The notes: generated by a model not told the origin, from the letters alone. A stretch of DNA of 64,000 nucleotides from Lycorma delicatula (GCF_047948215.1 NC_134456.1:196800034-196864033); one strand, 5' to 3'; shown: positions 25,901-38,229, counted from the first letter of the stretch. A program made the numbers and translations.

Positions 25901-26159
25901 GCGATTCATTTTAAGGTCAGATCAGATATGTAAACGTGTGTTACAGAGTATTTAGTTATTAAACAATATTTTGTTTTATAGATAATATATTGTTTTTTAA
26001 TTTATTTAGTATAAAATATACAAAATAAAGTGGATGTACTGCATGAATAAAGTGGTGATGACTAAACTTAAATTAAAGTTGACATATTATTAAAAGATTG
26101 TGAAAGGTAAATTTGGTAATGCTAATAAATTTTGTATTTAACTATTTTACTAAACTAAA

Positions 26160-26265
26160 AAGGCATCCTTCTTGAAGGGGTGAAGGATAATACGCTATAT
26201 CCTTTCAATCAGAAGTCACGGTTTTAAATCACAGTCAAGAATGGCATATTTAATACGCCAAAAAA
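26160..26265 (+). repeat. degenerate tRNA-head SINE (probable)
   Basis: A B box-like ggttttaaatc sits near 26219 and is followed by acagtcaagaatggcat, which parallels the ccggtcaggcatg downstream of the B box in the SINE at 51619-51777. The A-box half is poorly conserved and the 3' tail is missing, so this is a tentative call based on the B-box context. Confidence 0.4.
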
Positions 26266-26269
26266 TTGC

Positions 26270-26996
26270 ATATTCCACACTGCCATGCACAAGTTGTAAA
26301 TTAATGGTCAGAAAAAATACTTTTCTCTACTATATAATAATAAAAAGATGGTGATATCTTTTTAAAATTTCAAAACGGATATTAAAAAGCTGAATTGAAT
26401 TTTTCAGAAAATGTAGACATTTAAATAGTTTCATATCACTTTCATCAAGAATTAATAAGTTAACAAATAAAAAAAAAAAAAAAGATAAAAAAATCTTCTT
26501 TTTTAAGATTATTGATCCCGCACTGAGTTTAAACATAGAAAATGTCATATATAGTATGCATAGTTATATTTAGCTTGAAGGTGGTCCTGGTTTACAAATT
26601 TAAGTCCAACAGAATCATAAAAAGATAAATAATATTAAATTTGCCATCAGTATATAATCACACATCCTAATCCGGACAAATTATACAAAATGCATCTTCT
26701 AAAAATCCTGATAGTCTTGATAAAGATGGTGACTGAAATTTGCAGCAGTTAAAATAAATAAAAGTAATATGAAGTTTATAATATCTATCCAAATAAAATA
26801 CTAATAAAGTGGTTTAGACTTAGGTCTAAATTAAAAAAGCATAATTTAATTTGTTACTGATAATTGAAGTTCGTATCAAATAATTATGATACTCACTCTT
26901 ACGAGTATATTACCCTTACATTTAATAAAAAAATGGGCAAAATTTTTGTATTCGTTTACGATTAAATTGAATTAAATAATTTTTATTTATTTTTTA
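26270..26996. other. AT-rich DNA, nothing recognised
   Basis: No coding or repeat signal beyond short A and T runs. Confidence 0.55.
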
Positions 26997-27440
26997 GCCC
27001 AATAAGCTGGTCTGCTGGTAATCTCGTCGTTGCAAATCACTTTAGGAAGGGAAGTCCTCATCGTATTCCTACTGCATTCGTAGACCATCGATGTCTATTC
27101 AAATTAGATTAGATTAGTAATCCAAAAATGAAATTCAAGGCTGTATCCGTTGTCTTTTTCTTAACTTTTTTTAAATTTAAATATATTGATTTATTAATAA
27201 TTATTAATTAATTAACAGCTGATTTTCATATTCAAAGGTTTTCAGATTCGAATCCTATAAAGAATTGGTTGCTTGTGTAGGGATTTGAATACTAGACAGT
27301 GGATACCAGTGTATTTTGGCGGTTGGGGTTTAATTAACCACATAGCTTAAGAATGGTTGATCTGAGTCTGTACAAGACCACACTTAATTTACATGTCACA
27401 CATATCATCCTCATCTCATTGGGCTGGTAGTGGGGAGTTT
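26997..27440 (+). repeat. SINE-A copy split by a nested insert
   Basis: The head (ctggtctgctggtaatctcg, 27008-27027, then cgttgcaaatca) corresponds to the start of the copy at 51960. The element resumes at about 27219 with cagctgattttcatattc and runs through the body (gtggataccagtgtattttg, then the ttaattaaccac and tgatctgagtctg blocks) to about 27417. The 3' tail is only partly present. The gap 27044-27218 is foreign sequence. In the copy at 51960 the two flanks are contiguous, which shows where the insert went in. Confidence 0.8.
27044..27218 (+). mobile_element. chimeric nested insert: Jockey fragment + 660-bp-repeat segment
   Basis: The left ~105 bases repeat 25776-25880 of the Jockey-clade fragment with few differences (shared blocks include cctcatcgtattcctac and gtagaccatcgat). 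The rest (ttttcttaac followed by an aatttaaatatattgattt block) equals the segment after the tRNA-like part of the 660-bp repeat at 29102-29156. The insert therefore joins pieces of two families inside a SINE. Confidence 0.75.
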
Positions 27441-27664
27441 ATTGTTCACTAGTTGAACAGATTGCAACGTACATATTAGGAAATTAAATATTTTTCTTAG
27501 TTGGCGTTAACATCGTTTTAACTGTATAAGTTATGCAAACTCTAATATTTTCTGATTAATTAATTAATAACAAATTTTTAGTCTAACTTTACTGGTATTA
27601 TATTTACAAGATGATATTTTCGATCACTAAAATGTAGTTTTCTAAGACTTAGATTAAAATTACT

Positions 27665-27800
27665 TTAGCCAATTTCCGTGGCACAGTTATACCGCGTTCT
27701 CGGTTTGAATCACGGACAGGGTAAGTATTTTCCATATGCAAAAAAAATACTCTCGTGACTAAAGGAATGTAAAACTGCGTAGTCGATAAAAGAAAAACAA
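27665..27800 (+). repeat. degenerate tRNA-head SINE (probable)
   Basis: The blocks ccaatttccgtggcacagtt and cggtttgaatcacgg parallel the A-box and B-box regions of the SINEs at 9140 and 51619. The spacing is shortened by a deletion between the boxes. The body up to an A-rich stretch near 27785-27805 does not match other copies. Confidence 0.45.
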
Positions 27801-27983
27801 CAAAAATTTATTAGAATATTTGAATTGTAACATATTTTAATTAATATCTTTCTATTCATTAAATACGTATTACAAATACATTATTACTTTATTAAAAAAA
27901 AATATTTATTTACAGGCCTATTATGAATTTATATCAAATTAAATTGTATTTTTTAATTTTCTGGTGTTTTTTCTGGTTTTTTA

Positions 27984-28650
27984 AAGTAATGAAATGTAGT
28001 AGAAATAACAAAGATGGACCACTGAATGTGAAAATAGGAGGAGAAAAGATTATGGAGGTAGAAGAATTTTATTATTTGGGAAGTAAAATTACTAAAGATG
28101 GACGAAGCAGGAGCGATATAAAATGCCGAATAGCACAAGCTAAACAAGCCTTCAGTAAGAAATATAATTTGTTTACATCAAAAATTAATTTAAATGTCAG
28201 GAAAAGATTTTTGAAAGTGTATGTTTGGAGTGTCGCTTTATATGGAAGTGAAACTTGGACAATCGGAGTATCTGAGAAGAAAAGATTAGAAGCTTTTGAA
28301 ATGCGGTGCTATAGGAGAATGTTAAAAATCAGATGGATGGATAAAGTGACAAATGAAGAGGTATTGCGGCAAATAGATGAAGAAAGTAGCATTTGGAAAA
28401 ATATAGTTAAAAGAAGAGACAGAATTATAGGCCACATACTAAGGCATCCTGGAATAGTCGCTTTAATTTTGGAAGGACAGGTAGAAGGGAAAAATTGTGT
28501 AGGCAGGCCACGTTTGGAGTATGTAAACAAATTGTTGGGGATGTAGGATGTAGTGGGTATACTGAAATGAAACGACTAGCACTAGATAGGGAATCTTGGA
28601 GAGCTGCATCAAACCAGTCAAATGACTGAAGACAAAAAAAAAAAAAAAAA
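27984..28650 (+). pseudogene. LINE reverse transcriptase C-terminus, second copy
   Basis: This is a 5'-truncated copy of the same LINE family as 3515-4561. It reads VMKCSRNNKDGPLNVKIGGE, EEFYYLGSKITKDGRSRSD, KYNLFTSKINLNVRKRF, VYVWSVALYGSETWTIGV, FEMRCYRRMLKIRWMDKVTN and IGHILRHPG. The frame is open to 28546, where a one-base shift produces an early stop. The remaining tail, ALDRESWRAASNQSND, is readable in another frame and ends at 28627-28629. An 18-base poly-A tail follows at 28633-28650. The apparent start at 27923 lies in unrelated AT-rich DNA, so its first ~20 residues are fortuitous. The palm domain with FADD is absent. It has fewer lesions than the 3.5-kb copy and is probably the younger of the two. 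Confidence 0.9.
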
Positions 28651-28656
28651 TTGTAT

Positions 28657-29320
28657 TTACTTCCTTGTATGAAGTAAAGAAAGTATTGTAATCGCGAAAA
28701 ATTTCGGTTTTCAGATTTCAACGGAAATATCCATTTTGACTAGTTAAAGCGTGACGTCTGTACGTACGTACTCGCATAACTCAAAAACGATTAACAGTAG
28801 GATGTTGAAATTTTGGATTTAGAACTATTGTAACATCTAGTTGTGCACCTCCTCTTTTGATTGCAATCGACTAGATAAAAATGTCTAAAAAAGCCCAAAA
28901 TCCAAAAAAATATTTGGATTTTGGACTTTTTCTTAACTGCAGTAATAATAAGCCCTCATTTAGAGCTTTTCAGCGATGTATCTATCATAAGTAGTACTTA
29001 TTTTCATTAGTTCCAGAGTTATGACCAAATAAAATTTTAATTAATGAAATATTTGGATCTTGCAAGAGGAAGGCACGTCGGTTCAAATCCGACTTCATCT
29101 CCTTTTCTTAACTTTTTTTTTAATTTAAATATATTGATTTATTAATAATTATTAACCTCTGAGTGTAAAAATGATTCACAATAAATAAAAATTCAATAAT
29201 AACAATAAAAAAAAAATAAAATATGAAAAAGTATCAGAAGTTATTTACGAAATAAAAATTTATTACTTTTCATTTAAAAAAATGTGTATATGTAATTTAT
29301 TAGACGTACAAGGAAGTTAT
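28657..29320 (+). repeat. ~660-bp repeat family with embedded tRNA-like B box, copy 1
   Basis: It starts with acttccttgta right after the LINE poly-A tail and ends at about 29318 with the inverted complement tacaaggaagt. The middle contains cgcgaaaaatttcggttttc, a palindrome-rich tacgtacgta block, a paired ccaaaatcc/ggattttgg region, and a tRNA-like stretch with a B box (ggttcaaatcc, 29080-29090) followed by gacttcatctcc. A second copy in opposite orientation lies at 47809-48437. The short inverted ends suggest a non-autonomous DNA element, and the B box suggests a captured or fused tRNA/SINE piece; I cannot decide between them. Confidence 0.75.
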
Positions 29321-29324
29321 GTGG

Positions 29325-32300
29325 TGACCACATCAGGTATTTATTTTATTTCAACATTTTATTTATAACTAATAAAATTTTGTTAATAATTTTAAAAAGA
29401 ATGATTTAAAGAAGGTAGAATTTTTTATCTTTCTTGGGAATAGTATCCCGTTAAAAATATAGCCAAAGTGACACCTACGATGATTAGGATATCGCCTTTT
29501 CGTACGTTATAATTTTAGAACAAAAGCTGTAAATAATAAATTTATGACTAAAGTATGATCTTAATAATAAATTTGAATTCAACATATTCGTATTTATTTA
29601 TTTACTATTTTTCCATTAAAGGAATTTTATTCTATTTTATGAAAGAAAATAAATAAATTAACATAGTAAATTTTTTCATATAAATCATTAAAATTTCAAA
29701 TATAATATATATATATATTAGAATCATTACTGAAAATTATTTAGTTAAATATGTATTTGTTACTATGTTTGAATACTCTATTAATATTAATAACCTAAAA
29801 TTCTAGAATTAAACTATCTTTATGCCTACCAAAATATATTATTCTTTATTTACAATACATGACAGATAATAAACGATAGGTATAAATAGCTTGTTACAAG
29901 GGTCTATAAGTAGATTCCTTCCCCTCAATTCAAAAAATAAAAATTAAAAATCATTAAATATGGCTATAACAGAGAAGATAATAACAATAAATAAAGTAAT
30001 TGTGATATTTAATAACTCGGTCAAAGCTATCATGTATACACAGGTATTGTAAAAAAAAAACATCGAAATGTTCTGCTTATGTATACATGTATATAATTAA
30101 TTCATTTGCATGATTATATTTTTTATTCTTAAATTCTTCTCCTACAGTAAGTAAGCAATCTTTTATAGAACTTCATCATCAACTAATAAATTACAAAAAC
30201 ATTTCCCCGAAAGGTATAGGAAAAACGTCTGGTTTTTTCGAAAATGTTTCTTTGAATATTTTTTTAATAACTTTTTCTAATTATTCTCATTCCTTTAAAT
30301 CGGTTATTAAAATAAACTCTGGATATGTAAACTATAAAAAAAAATTATGTCAATTAAATGGTGTAATCTCCGTTACAAATTTGCGATGTAAAACAACCCT
30401 TTCAATGCAAGTTGTTTCAAATTTTATCTCCGTTCTTCGATCTTGAGCAAAGAAGTTAAGAAACATTTCACCGAAATAGAAAAGCGGGTTTAATATTTTG
30501 TCCTACGTGTTTTACTAGAAAACGTTTGGCTTATATTTTGCCGAAAATCTTCTTTTTTTGTTATTGGGTGTGATCCACAGGGAAGTATTTCAATTAAATA
30601 TATATCAGATACTAGAATTTTATGTAAATTGCTATTTCTGGTTATAATAATCTCAATGAAAAAGTTTAATTAAAACAATATGCCGATAATTTTAACTTCC
30701 TTATTACCTAAGAAACAAAAAACACAAGATACGGTAATAAACCGAAATAAACAAACTGAAATAATGACGCTTTTACTTCAGTTTTTTATAAAACAAAAAC
30801 GCTTACGTGAAAATAATAACTTATAATTACTTATGACATAAAATAATCCTTGCGGCACAATAAAAGTTCTATTGTGCTCAATTTCTGTTTGGCTCAAACC
30901 AAATTTTGCTTATTAAGAAACAAATTCTAAAACTATTGTTTGGCAATTAATCGTAATTTTTGTTTGTATTAATATTTATTTGTGTTTTTTGAAATATCAA
31001 TCACCTAACAGAGAACGAGAGCATTTCCATTTTTTATTCAAAACGTTATATGTTTTCAATCTCGGACAGATTTAGGAATTTATACAAATATAAATTTTCA
31101 CATATATATTTTTTAAGTAGGTTAACATCATCAAAAATATCCAGCCGTAAACTTCATACCAAATTTCTTATAAAAAACCCATAAACTGGAAAATGAGGTA
31201 AACAGCTGAAAAATGATTTTTTGTTTGTACGTGTGAATTGTATTAACAAAATGAATAAAATTATATCTTTCGATATCATCGATCGGATGTGAAGCGTAAA
31301 TTTGATCAGGCTGTTATGTTTTTAAACACAATGTTATTATAGTTTACTAACACTAACCTATAAATATTTAAAACGATCGTTTAACTAAATCAATATAAGT
31401 ATATCTAATATTACGTTTGTTTCAAGGTATTGAAAACGCTTCAAGGTTTGCAGTTCAAAAGTATTCTACTTAAAAAATGTTTGACTACTGAACTATTGTG
31501 GCAGTATATTTCGACCACGCTCCTTTACAGGAGTTGAACGTTAACCCTAGCAAACCTTTACTTGTTTTCCTTCCGTCCTGATAAACTCCTTCTTTATTTC
31601 CTTTTGTCCAAGTACTTAGTTCAAATCTGTTGTGTATCTCTCTCGAATTTGGTTGTAATATGTAGACATAACTTTCTCTTTAGATTTAATTTTTTTTTTC
31701 TTAATGATAATAATTATTTAAAACTTGTTTTACAAATTATGAAATGAAGTCTTAAAATTAAATATCTCAAGTAATAATTATTAATTTGAATTTTATAATC
31801 ACATACATATATTTATTTAATAATGACATTTCTAATTAAATGTAGCTTTCTAAAATTTGAAATTCATATTTTAATGAAAAAAATGAATGATGTAAGACGG
31901 CTCTTCTTAGAAGATTATCATATTTTGGAACTGTATTATTTTTTATTTCGCATTATTTTAAGTATTTTATAATTATTGTTAAGTTGTAATTGTCTTGCTA
32001 TCATCACTGATTTACTGGTAAAAATTTTAAATTACAATTTTCGTTAATATACTGTTATGTAACTCATTGATTATCAAGTTATTGATTATTCACTAATCAG
32101 GCATATTCAAAACTCATATAAACCAATATGATACCGGAATATACTACAAAAATGAACGAAATAACCAAAACAAAGATCAGAATCTATTCTAATCCCATAT
32201 TTTATTAACTTTAAATTGAAAATCGCAAAGAAAATTCGTTCAAGAAGTGATTACAAAAATATAATTAAAACTAAATTTATTTAAATTAATTATTTTTTAT

Positions 32301-33142
32301 ATTACATCTGTTTAAATTTAATTGTTTAACGTCATCAGTTGACACAAAGAAATTTGTTAACGAAAATTAAACAAAATGATGTCTGTTGAAATTAATTAAA
32401 TAAATGAACATAAGAACATAATAGCACCTAAAAATTACAAATTTTGTAATTAAAAAAAAATTATGAATTGCTGCATTAAAACGATACAATTTGAAAATAA
32501 ATGAGTGCATAATATAGTCACAACTTTTCACTCGGATTGCCCCTAAACACCATTTCACGTTTATAGAATAAATAAGATAGGATAACGTGAAAGACAAATG
32601 GCACGAAATGTTTTTCAAACTATACTATTATTTTTTATTACAATACACTTATAGTTAATTGTTTCAAGTTAATTTGTTAATGTTAATAATCAATTTTAAA
32701 CCTTATCAGACTTCGAATTATAAATCCGAGTTATCATTATTCCCTGCACAAATCATTAGTAAATTCATTACAGTTTTAATTAATTATAAATCAGTATCTA
32801 TCTATATCATTTATATTATATAAATATAATATGGACGTGCAGACACACACATACATTAATAATTCCATACGATATTGAATAATCATAACTAGTTTTTAAC
32901 TTTGATTGATGCTTACTTTGATTTATTATCATTAAGCAAGTAATAGTTGATTCAGATAATTTTGATAATTTGTGTAATACTGCATAAATCTATAAATTGT
33001 ACTTTTGAATTAGATTTTAAACTTCCTCCAAACAAGGAAGCTGATTAAAAGATAGAACTAAATACACACAATACCTATAACTGAGCTGTACGTTCTATTG
33101 TTAATATTCATGTCTTTGTTTATACACTCTTTAATAATGAAG

Positions 33143-33210
<68 letters not shown>

Positions 33211-34500
33211 CTACATTATGTTAATTTTAATGTATTATATTGTGTATTCTATTAGTCTTGATCGGTAACAAACTTACATATTTACATTTATAACTGACAT
33301 TAACTAAATACGAATGCTGATCATTGTAAATCAGAAACATTTAATTAAAACGGAATGTTTTGTTCATTTACCTTACTTATGAAGTAAAAAAATATATTTT
33401 TAAATAAATATGCCTTTTGACATTATAATTACAGTAACGTGAGTGTTAGTGTGTCACGAGTTAGTGTTACAGTAACACGTTAGTGTTAGTGTGAGCTGGC
33501 ACGAATAAATAAAAAATTACCAATTTTATTATTGTATTTAAAAGGGGAAAAATGTAGTAGTAAATTTTCTTAAAGAAAAAAAACTAATGGTAAGAAAACC
33601 ACACAAAAAAACTCTTAATTTACTTATCTAACTGAGGTCGGTTAAGTCATTTAAGAGAGGAGATAATGAGTCTTTTAAGTTAAAAAACCAACAGTAACGA
33701 AAAAATTATCTCTGAAACAGAGATTTATTAAAAGTTATATACAGATTTATGTAAAATGGATAATGAAACATTTTAATAAATTAAATCCAAATAGAAATAA
33801 CTAATCTCATATAAATATAATTGTGTCTATATAGAGATAAAATATTAAAACTTAATTAAGTCAAAATCTTTTCCCTCATGGTATAGAAATCGTTGACTTA
33901 CATATTTTCCTTAATGTTAAAACGTTAATAGAAAACGTTAATGTTAATAGTAAAATGTTTTTTAAGTGCTTACTGTTTAATTATTACAATATAAATTACT
34001 GAAATAGACAATCATAAGTTGTCTGAAAAAACAGTAATTACATTAGTTATGTAATATAATAATAAACATTACATACTAAAAAAATTATTTAAAAACAAAT
34101 CTTGAAATAATTTATTTATACCATATTAAAAAAAAAAGAGACAAATATTTTTGTGCAAATTAGCTACAATTAGGCTGTATTTCGTTCGGTTTTTGTATGC
34201 GTATTTGACTTCGTATTTCGAAAATGAATTAAAAATCATCATTTCATATAAACTGATGAATATTACTTATTAATTCCTTTTTTAAATCTGGTGGAAGGTG
34301 TGATATTAAGGGGAAGGGTCCCTCCAGCAGGTAAAACTGTATGAAAATTCTACTAAATTATTTTTCTAGCTGATGAAAAAATAATACCTTCGAAAATTAA
34401 ACTGAACATGATACCACGAAAAAATATTTTTTTTTTTAAATTGAGAAGGTGTCTTCATATTTTTTAAAAACATTTTACAGTATTTTTTTTACTGATTCAA
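29325..34500. other. AT-rich DNA without a recognised gene
   Basis: No coding segment was recognised. Microsatellites lie at 29700-29720 (short) and 33147-33210. A patch at 33430-33485 repeats the phrase gttagtgt several times. The rest is short A and T runs. Confidence 0.55.
33147..33210. repeat. compound (TA)n(TG)n microsatellite
   Basis: About 37 bases of alternating TA run directly into about 27 bases of alternating TG. Confidence 0.95.
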
Positions 34501-34502
34501 CC

Positions 34503-34705
34503 CAAAACTCCTTTTTCAGTTTAGCCTCTGAAACCATCTTACGGTATTACTTTAGAGAATGGATGAGGATGATATGTATGAATGTAAATGAAGTTTAGTC
34601 TTGTACAGTCTCAGGTCGACCATTCCTGAGATGTGTGGTTAATTGAAACCCAACCACCGAAGAACACCGATATCCACGAGCTAATGAAGCAAGTCTGTGT
34701 AAAAG
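34503..34705 (-). repeat. SINE-A, copy lacking the tRNA head
   Basis: The 3' tail (tttagcctctgaaaccatct, then the cggtattactttagag block) and body (caggtcgaccattcctgag, gtggttaattgaaaccc) match the copies at 13824 and 60874. It stops at about 34705, before the tRNA-like head, so it is 5'-truncated in its own orientation. Confidence 0.8.
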
Positions 34706-34709
34706 AATC

Positions 34710-35875
34710 GTTAGAAACTATTTTATATTATATTTTCTAACTGAAGGATTATCATTTTAGCATTACATTGTGATACGGGATTTTCATCCTTTTCACAATA
34801 TCAAGGGGTAATATATCACCACTTCTAAAAACAGGATTTCTATAAGATGAACTTTGTACTATTTAGCTAAGGAATTTTTAATTTTATTATTTTTATATTT
34901 CTACCCAAATTATAGAAATATAATTCTATAGATATAGATATTACATTGTTGCACGTATATAAACTGGCTTAAAACTGCGTGGAAGAATCTTTGAAAACCG
35001 TGACAAAACCTTGGTAAGAGAAGCGTCCAATCCCTGCGTGAGATTTTCGGTTGTTGAAGATTTTTCTGACTGCAATAATTTATTGATTTATTTTTATTAC
35101 CCCAACAAATATTTATGTTTTATTGTACATGATAACGAGAAAGAAGATATTAACGGGTGAAGAAATGTCGACTTCTTTCTTAATGAACGCTAAATAAGTC
35201 TTATTTAGAAGCAATTAACTGATTTTTCTGTAGAAATAGAAAATGTTTTAATGCGCCGAAAGTTACTAAAATAGTTTTAAAAACAAATCGTAGTATAAAT
35301 AGAATAACTATGAATGGGATCGATTCCTAATGGTGATACACGAATTTTATCCCTATTAATAATGAAAATAATATTAAACATGTAAGTCATTGTTAGGGCA
35401 GACTGACATAATACACGAAAAACACATTTGAAATGTTAAATTCTGATGGTATACTTTTAAGTAATAGATTAATGAGATAAAAGTTAAATGATGGTGACAA
35501 GAATTTAGAATTATAAGTTAATTAAATACAGAAATACACTCCCTAATGCAAAATTTAATGTGTTCGATTGGTATTTTACCTGTTTGTATCTCTATAACTT
35601 TAAAATCACACCACCTATCTTCATGAAGTAACTATCACACAATTTGTCATTACGTGAGTCAAACAGTATGTATAAGAACATAAAATAAATAAAATTAGAC
35701 CGTAGATTTTAAGGAATTTAAATTTCTTTTCCATAAACCAAAAAACACATTTTTGAAATCTATCTTCTGGTATATCAAAATCAAATTAAAGTTATTATTA
35801 TTATTAAACTTATTAAGCAAATCAGTAAAAAGATTATTGCAAATTAGAATATCACTAAATAAATAAATCAGTATA

Positions 35876-35937
<62 letters not shown>

Positions 35938-35989
35938 GTGAAAATTTATACCAACTGGCAATTTAGTCGTTGAGTAAATGAGATGGTAC
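34710..35989. other. AT-rich DNA with a microsatellite
   Basis: Nothing coding was recognised. A (CA)n(TA)n tract lies at 35876-35936. Confidence 0.55.
35876..35936. repeat. compound (CA)n(TA)n microsatellite
   Basis: A short alternating CA run is followed by about 45 bases of alternating TA. Confidence 0.95.
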
Positions 35990-36800
35990 CATACGGACGT
36001 GTTGTTATGCTGTTCCGCGATTATAATATTTTTGACTGTTTTTTCCGGGTTTTTCTTGGAGACGGACGATTAGTTATTAGCCGAGTTACTGGATGTTTTT
36101 TGAAATTTTTATGATTTTTGGTTAATGGACGGATTTTTTATTGTAATTTTTGTCGTTCCGACCTTATTGCCACAGGCAATAAGGATTATAGTGGAGCGTC
36201 TCTTCGCTGCATGTGATTATTCGATTATCTCTAACCCGATAAGAGGTAACATATCAGTAAGCGGTAATATAATTAATATACATATTATTAACGATAATAG
36301 ATAACATCGGTAAGTACACAACTTACCATTTAACTTGAATTTATTTTAAAATAATAATTAGAAACACCGAGTGTTTCTGAGATTACGGGTTCTCTGTTTA
36401 AGTTGATCTCCCGAAATCTGACCTCCACATTTTTTCGAATGGGGGCTCTAAAGAAGTGTTTTTCGGCGTAAAAGGCAGTACTGACGTCATTTTTAGGATG
36501 GAGGCAAAGAGAGACCCGAGATTAGCGAGGAAGCAAGTTGGGTCTACTGAGGAAGAGAAACAGATGGAACCTCAGTTCTCCCCCATACCACGTTGAGTAA
36601 GGTGGTAGACAAATAAAGTACCTCGGAGAATCCATCAGTACCACAGATAAGTGTAACTGACAGAGCAGCAAATGGAGGTGCAAGCGTTTAGCCTCTGTGG
36701 AATGGCGGTAAATCCTTCCCAAGCTAAGAAAAACAAGAGCGTTCTCCTGTTAGGAGAGAGGGTTCCGTTGGTGGATCTCGGGCATCTCAGGCCATGGAAG
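35990..36800 (+). mobile_element. possible LINE 5' region with ORF1 start
   Basis: The composition turns GC-richer from about 36000. Two small perfect hairpins are present: arms ccttattgcc/ggcaataagg at 36162-36184 and arms agaaacac/gtgtttct at about 36360-36379. An ATG at about 36498 opens MEAKRDPRLARKQVGSTEEE, and an adjacent frame reads STSENPSVPQISVTDRAANG. This Ser/Lys/Glu-rich texture is usual for LINE ORF1 N-termini. No conserved domain is present, so the ORF1 call is an inference from composition and from the neighbouring R1-like pieces. Confidence 0.4.
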
Positions 36801-36829
36801 CTGCGGTAGCTGGCCCGACGGCAGTAGTT

Positions 36830-37660
36830 TCAGTTTTTTATGTGACCTAAGCCCGAGCACTTAAACACCGCGACACCCGCACGAAATCTCTGATTCTACA
36901 GGCCTAGTAATCCACGAATATCCTTTCTTTTGCATTAAAGGAAGTCCGCAACGTCTTCTCACATTCTACTACATAATGAACTAAAGGGCCTTCCCTCTTG
37001 CCAGTACAATGTATAATCATAAAGGGATTTTTTAAATTCACTCTCTTGCAACTTGTATTTTTTGTACGGACCGGCTCCAAAAATTGACTTTCCGGTAAGC
37101 CCTAGGCACATCATAAACAATTATGTGGGGGCGCAGCGGGCAAATTGGAATAGATCTTACTGGGTACGTCTTTAAATCACGATTACTTAAAATCTTCTTC
37201 TCCGTCTCACCATCATCCCCGAATATACGTACCCCAATCGGATTATCTTTCAAACTAAAAATTCTTAAACCTTCCTCTTATGCCCTAAGACTTTTGGTCA
37301 ACAAAATCTCTAAAGTCTGCTGTATTTACACCTTCCGGTTTATCAACTAAGATAATCTTCGGCCTGTCCTTCCGACGAGCCACAGATGCAAAAGTACGTG
37401 CCTCCTCCTTTAAAACTTCAGTAGGGTGACATCCCCCAACGCCTGCCTTGAAGCCACTTACAAAACCTTGCAACCTCTTTATTCTCTTGACCGATAGAAA
37501 ATGCAAATATTATATTTCAGTAAGCTTCCTCAAGCGTACTGAAATATAATTAGCACTTTTTTTTCTTAACATTTCTTGTTTTTCCTACGTGCTCCTCCAA
37601 TTCTGACACAATTGTCAGGTCCGTTGTACGTAGGACCCGCCATATGAACACGCATGCCGG
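36830..37660 (-). pseudogene. R1-type LINE ORF1 (gag-like) relic, inverted piece
   Basis: From high to low coordinates the minus strand reads LTIVSELEEHVGKTRNVKKK, VLKEEARTFASVARRKDRPK followed by IILVDKPEGVNTADFRDF, then DNPIGVRIFGDDGETEKKIL, CPLRPHIIVYDVPRAYRKV, and near 36840-36880 VFKCSGLGHIKN with a following YC. This is the layout of R1/Jockey-type ORF1 proteins: a Lys/Glu-rich region, a central RRM-like part ending in P-x-IIVYDVP, and C-terminal CCHC knuckles. The first Cys of the knuckle is replaced (VFKC for CFKC) and stops interrupt the frame. It lies opposite in orientation to the R1-like pieces on both sides. Confidence 0.72.
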
Positions 37661-37912
37661 CTGCCATCCCAATAATTACCACAAGCAGCGGCAGCAACCG
37701 CTCAATTTTGGTTACGGCGTGAACCGCTGCCGGGGGGAGAGTGGGAGGCCACGACACCGTCGGTTTCAAGCCTTCACGGTGAGTATGCCTTGCGAGCATC
37801 TCCCGCAGCGGACGATTATCGTCTAATATCGCTGCCCATACAGCGCAAAAGCAAACTGCGTGTAGTGGCCATGACTTTCATCTACCGTAGTGTTTCAACC
37901 CTTGTCAATGTC

Positions 37913-37968
37913 TGCCGCACGGGACTCACTTCTACGCCAACAGGCGTAGAAGTGGGTCCCGTGCGGCA
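37913..37968. repeat. 26-bp-stem hairpin
   Basis: The left arm is 37913-37938, the loop is the four bases 37939-37942, and the right arm is 37943-37968. The arms are complementary over 26 bp with a single mismatch (a G opposite T). It lies in GC-rich DNA upstream, on the minus strand, of the ORF1 relic. Confidence 0.95.
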
Positions 37969-38229
37969 AGAATGTTTTTAAAATCCCTCTCAACAGGCTT
38001 ATGACAAGGGGGAGAACCTCAAAAACAATTAAGCGTCCCGCAAGTTTCCTAACGAAACGCAACAAATCAGAACAAAACATAAATAACATAATAAACAAAA
38101 CACAATTAACATTGGAAAAAAAAACATATATCTCATGAAATATTTTAAACATAATACATTGCCAATATAAAATGTCGACCCGCATTACAAAACTATGGAG
38201 CATACATCCTAAACCTAAATAAATCATAT

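Noticed and set aside
27923..27983. N-terminal ~20 residues of the long frame ending at 28546
   Set aside because: Comparison with the 3.5-kb copy shows LINE homology begins only at about 27984. The upstream codons are AT-rich flanking DNA in frame by chance.
33430..33485. short gttagtgt repeats considered as a CRISPR-like or minisatellite array
   Set aside because: The units are too short and irregular, there are no regular spacers, and the eukaryotic context makes CRISPR implausible.
36522..36722. 66-codon minus-strand frame
   Set aside because: The opposite strand gives a more coherent ORF1-like reading, and the minus frame has no recognisable content.
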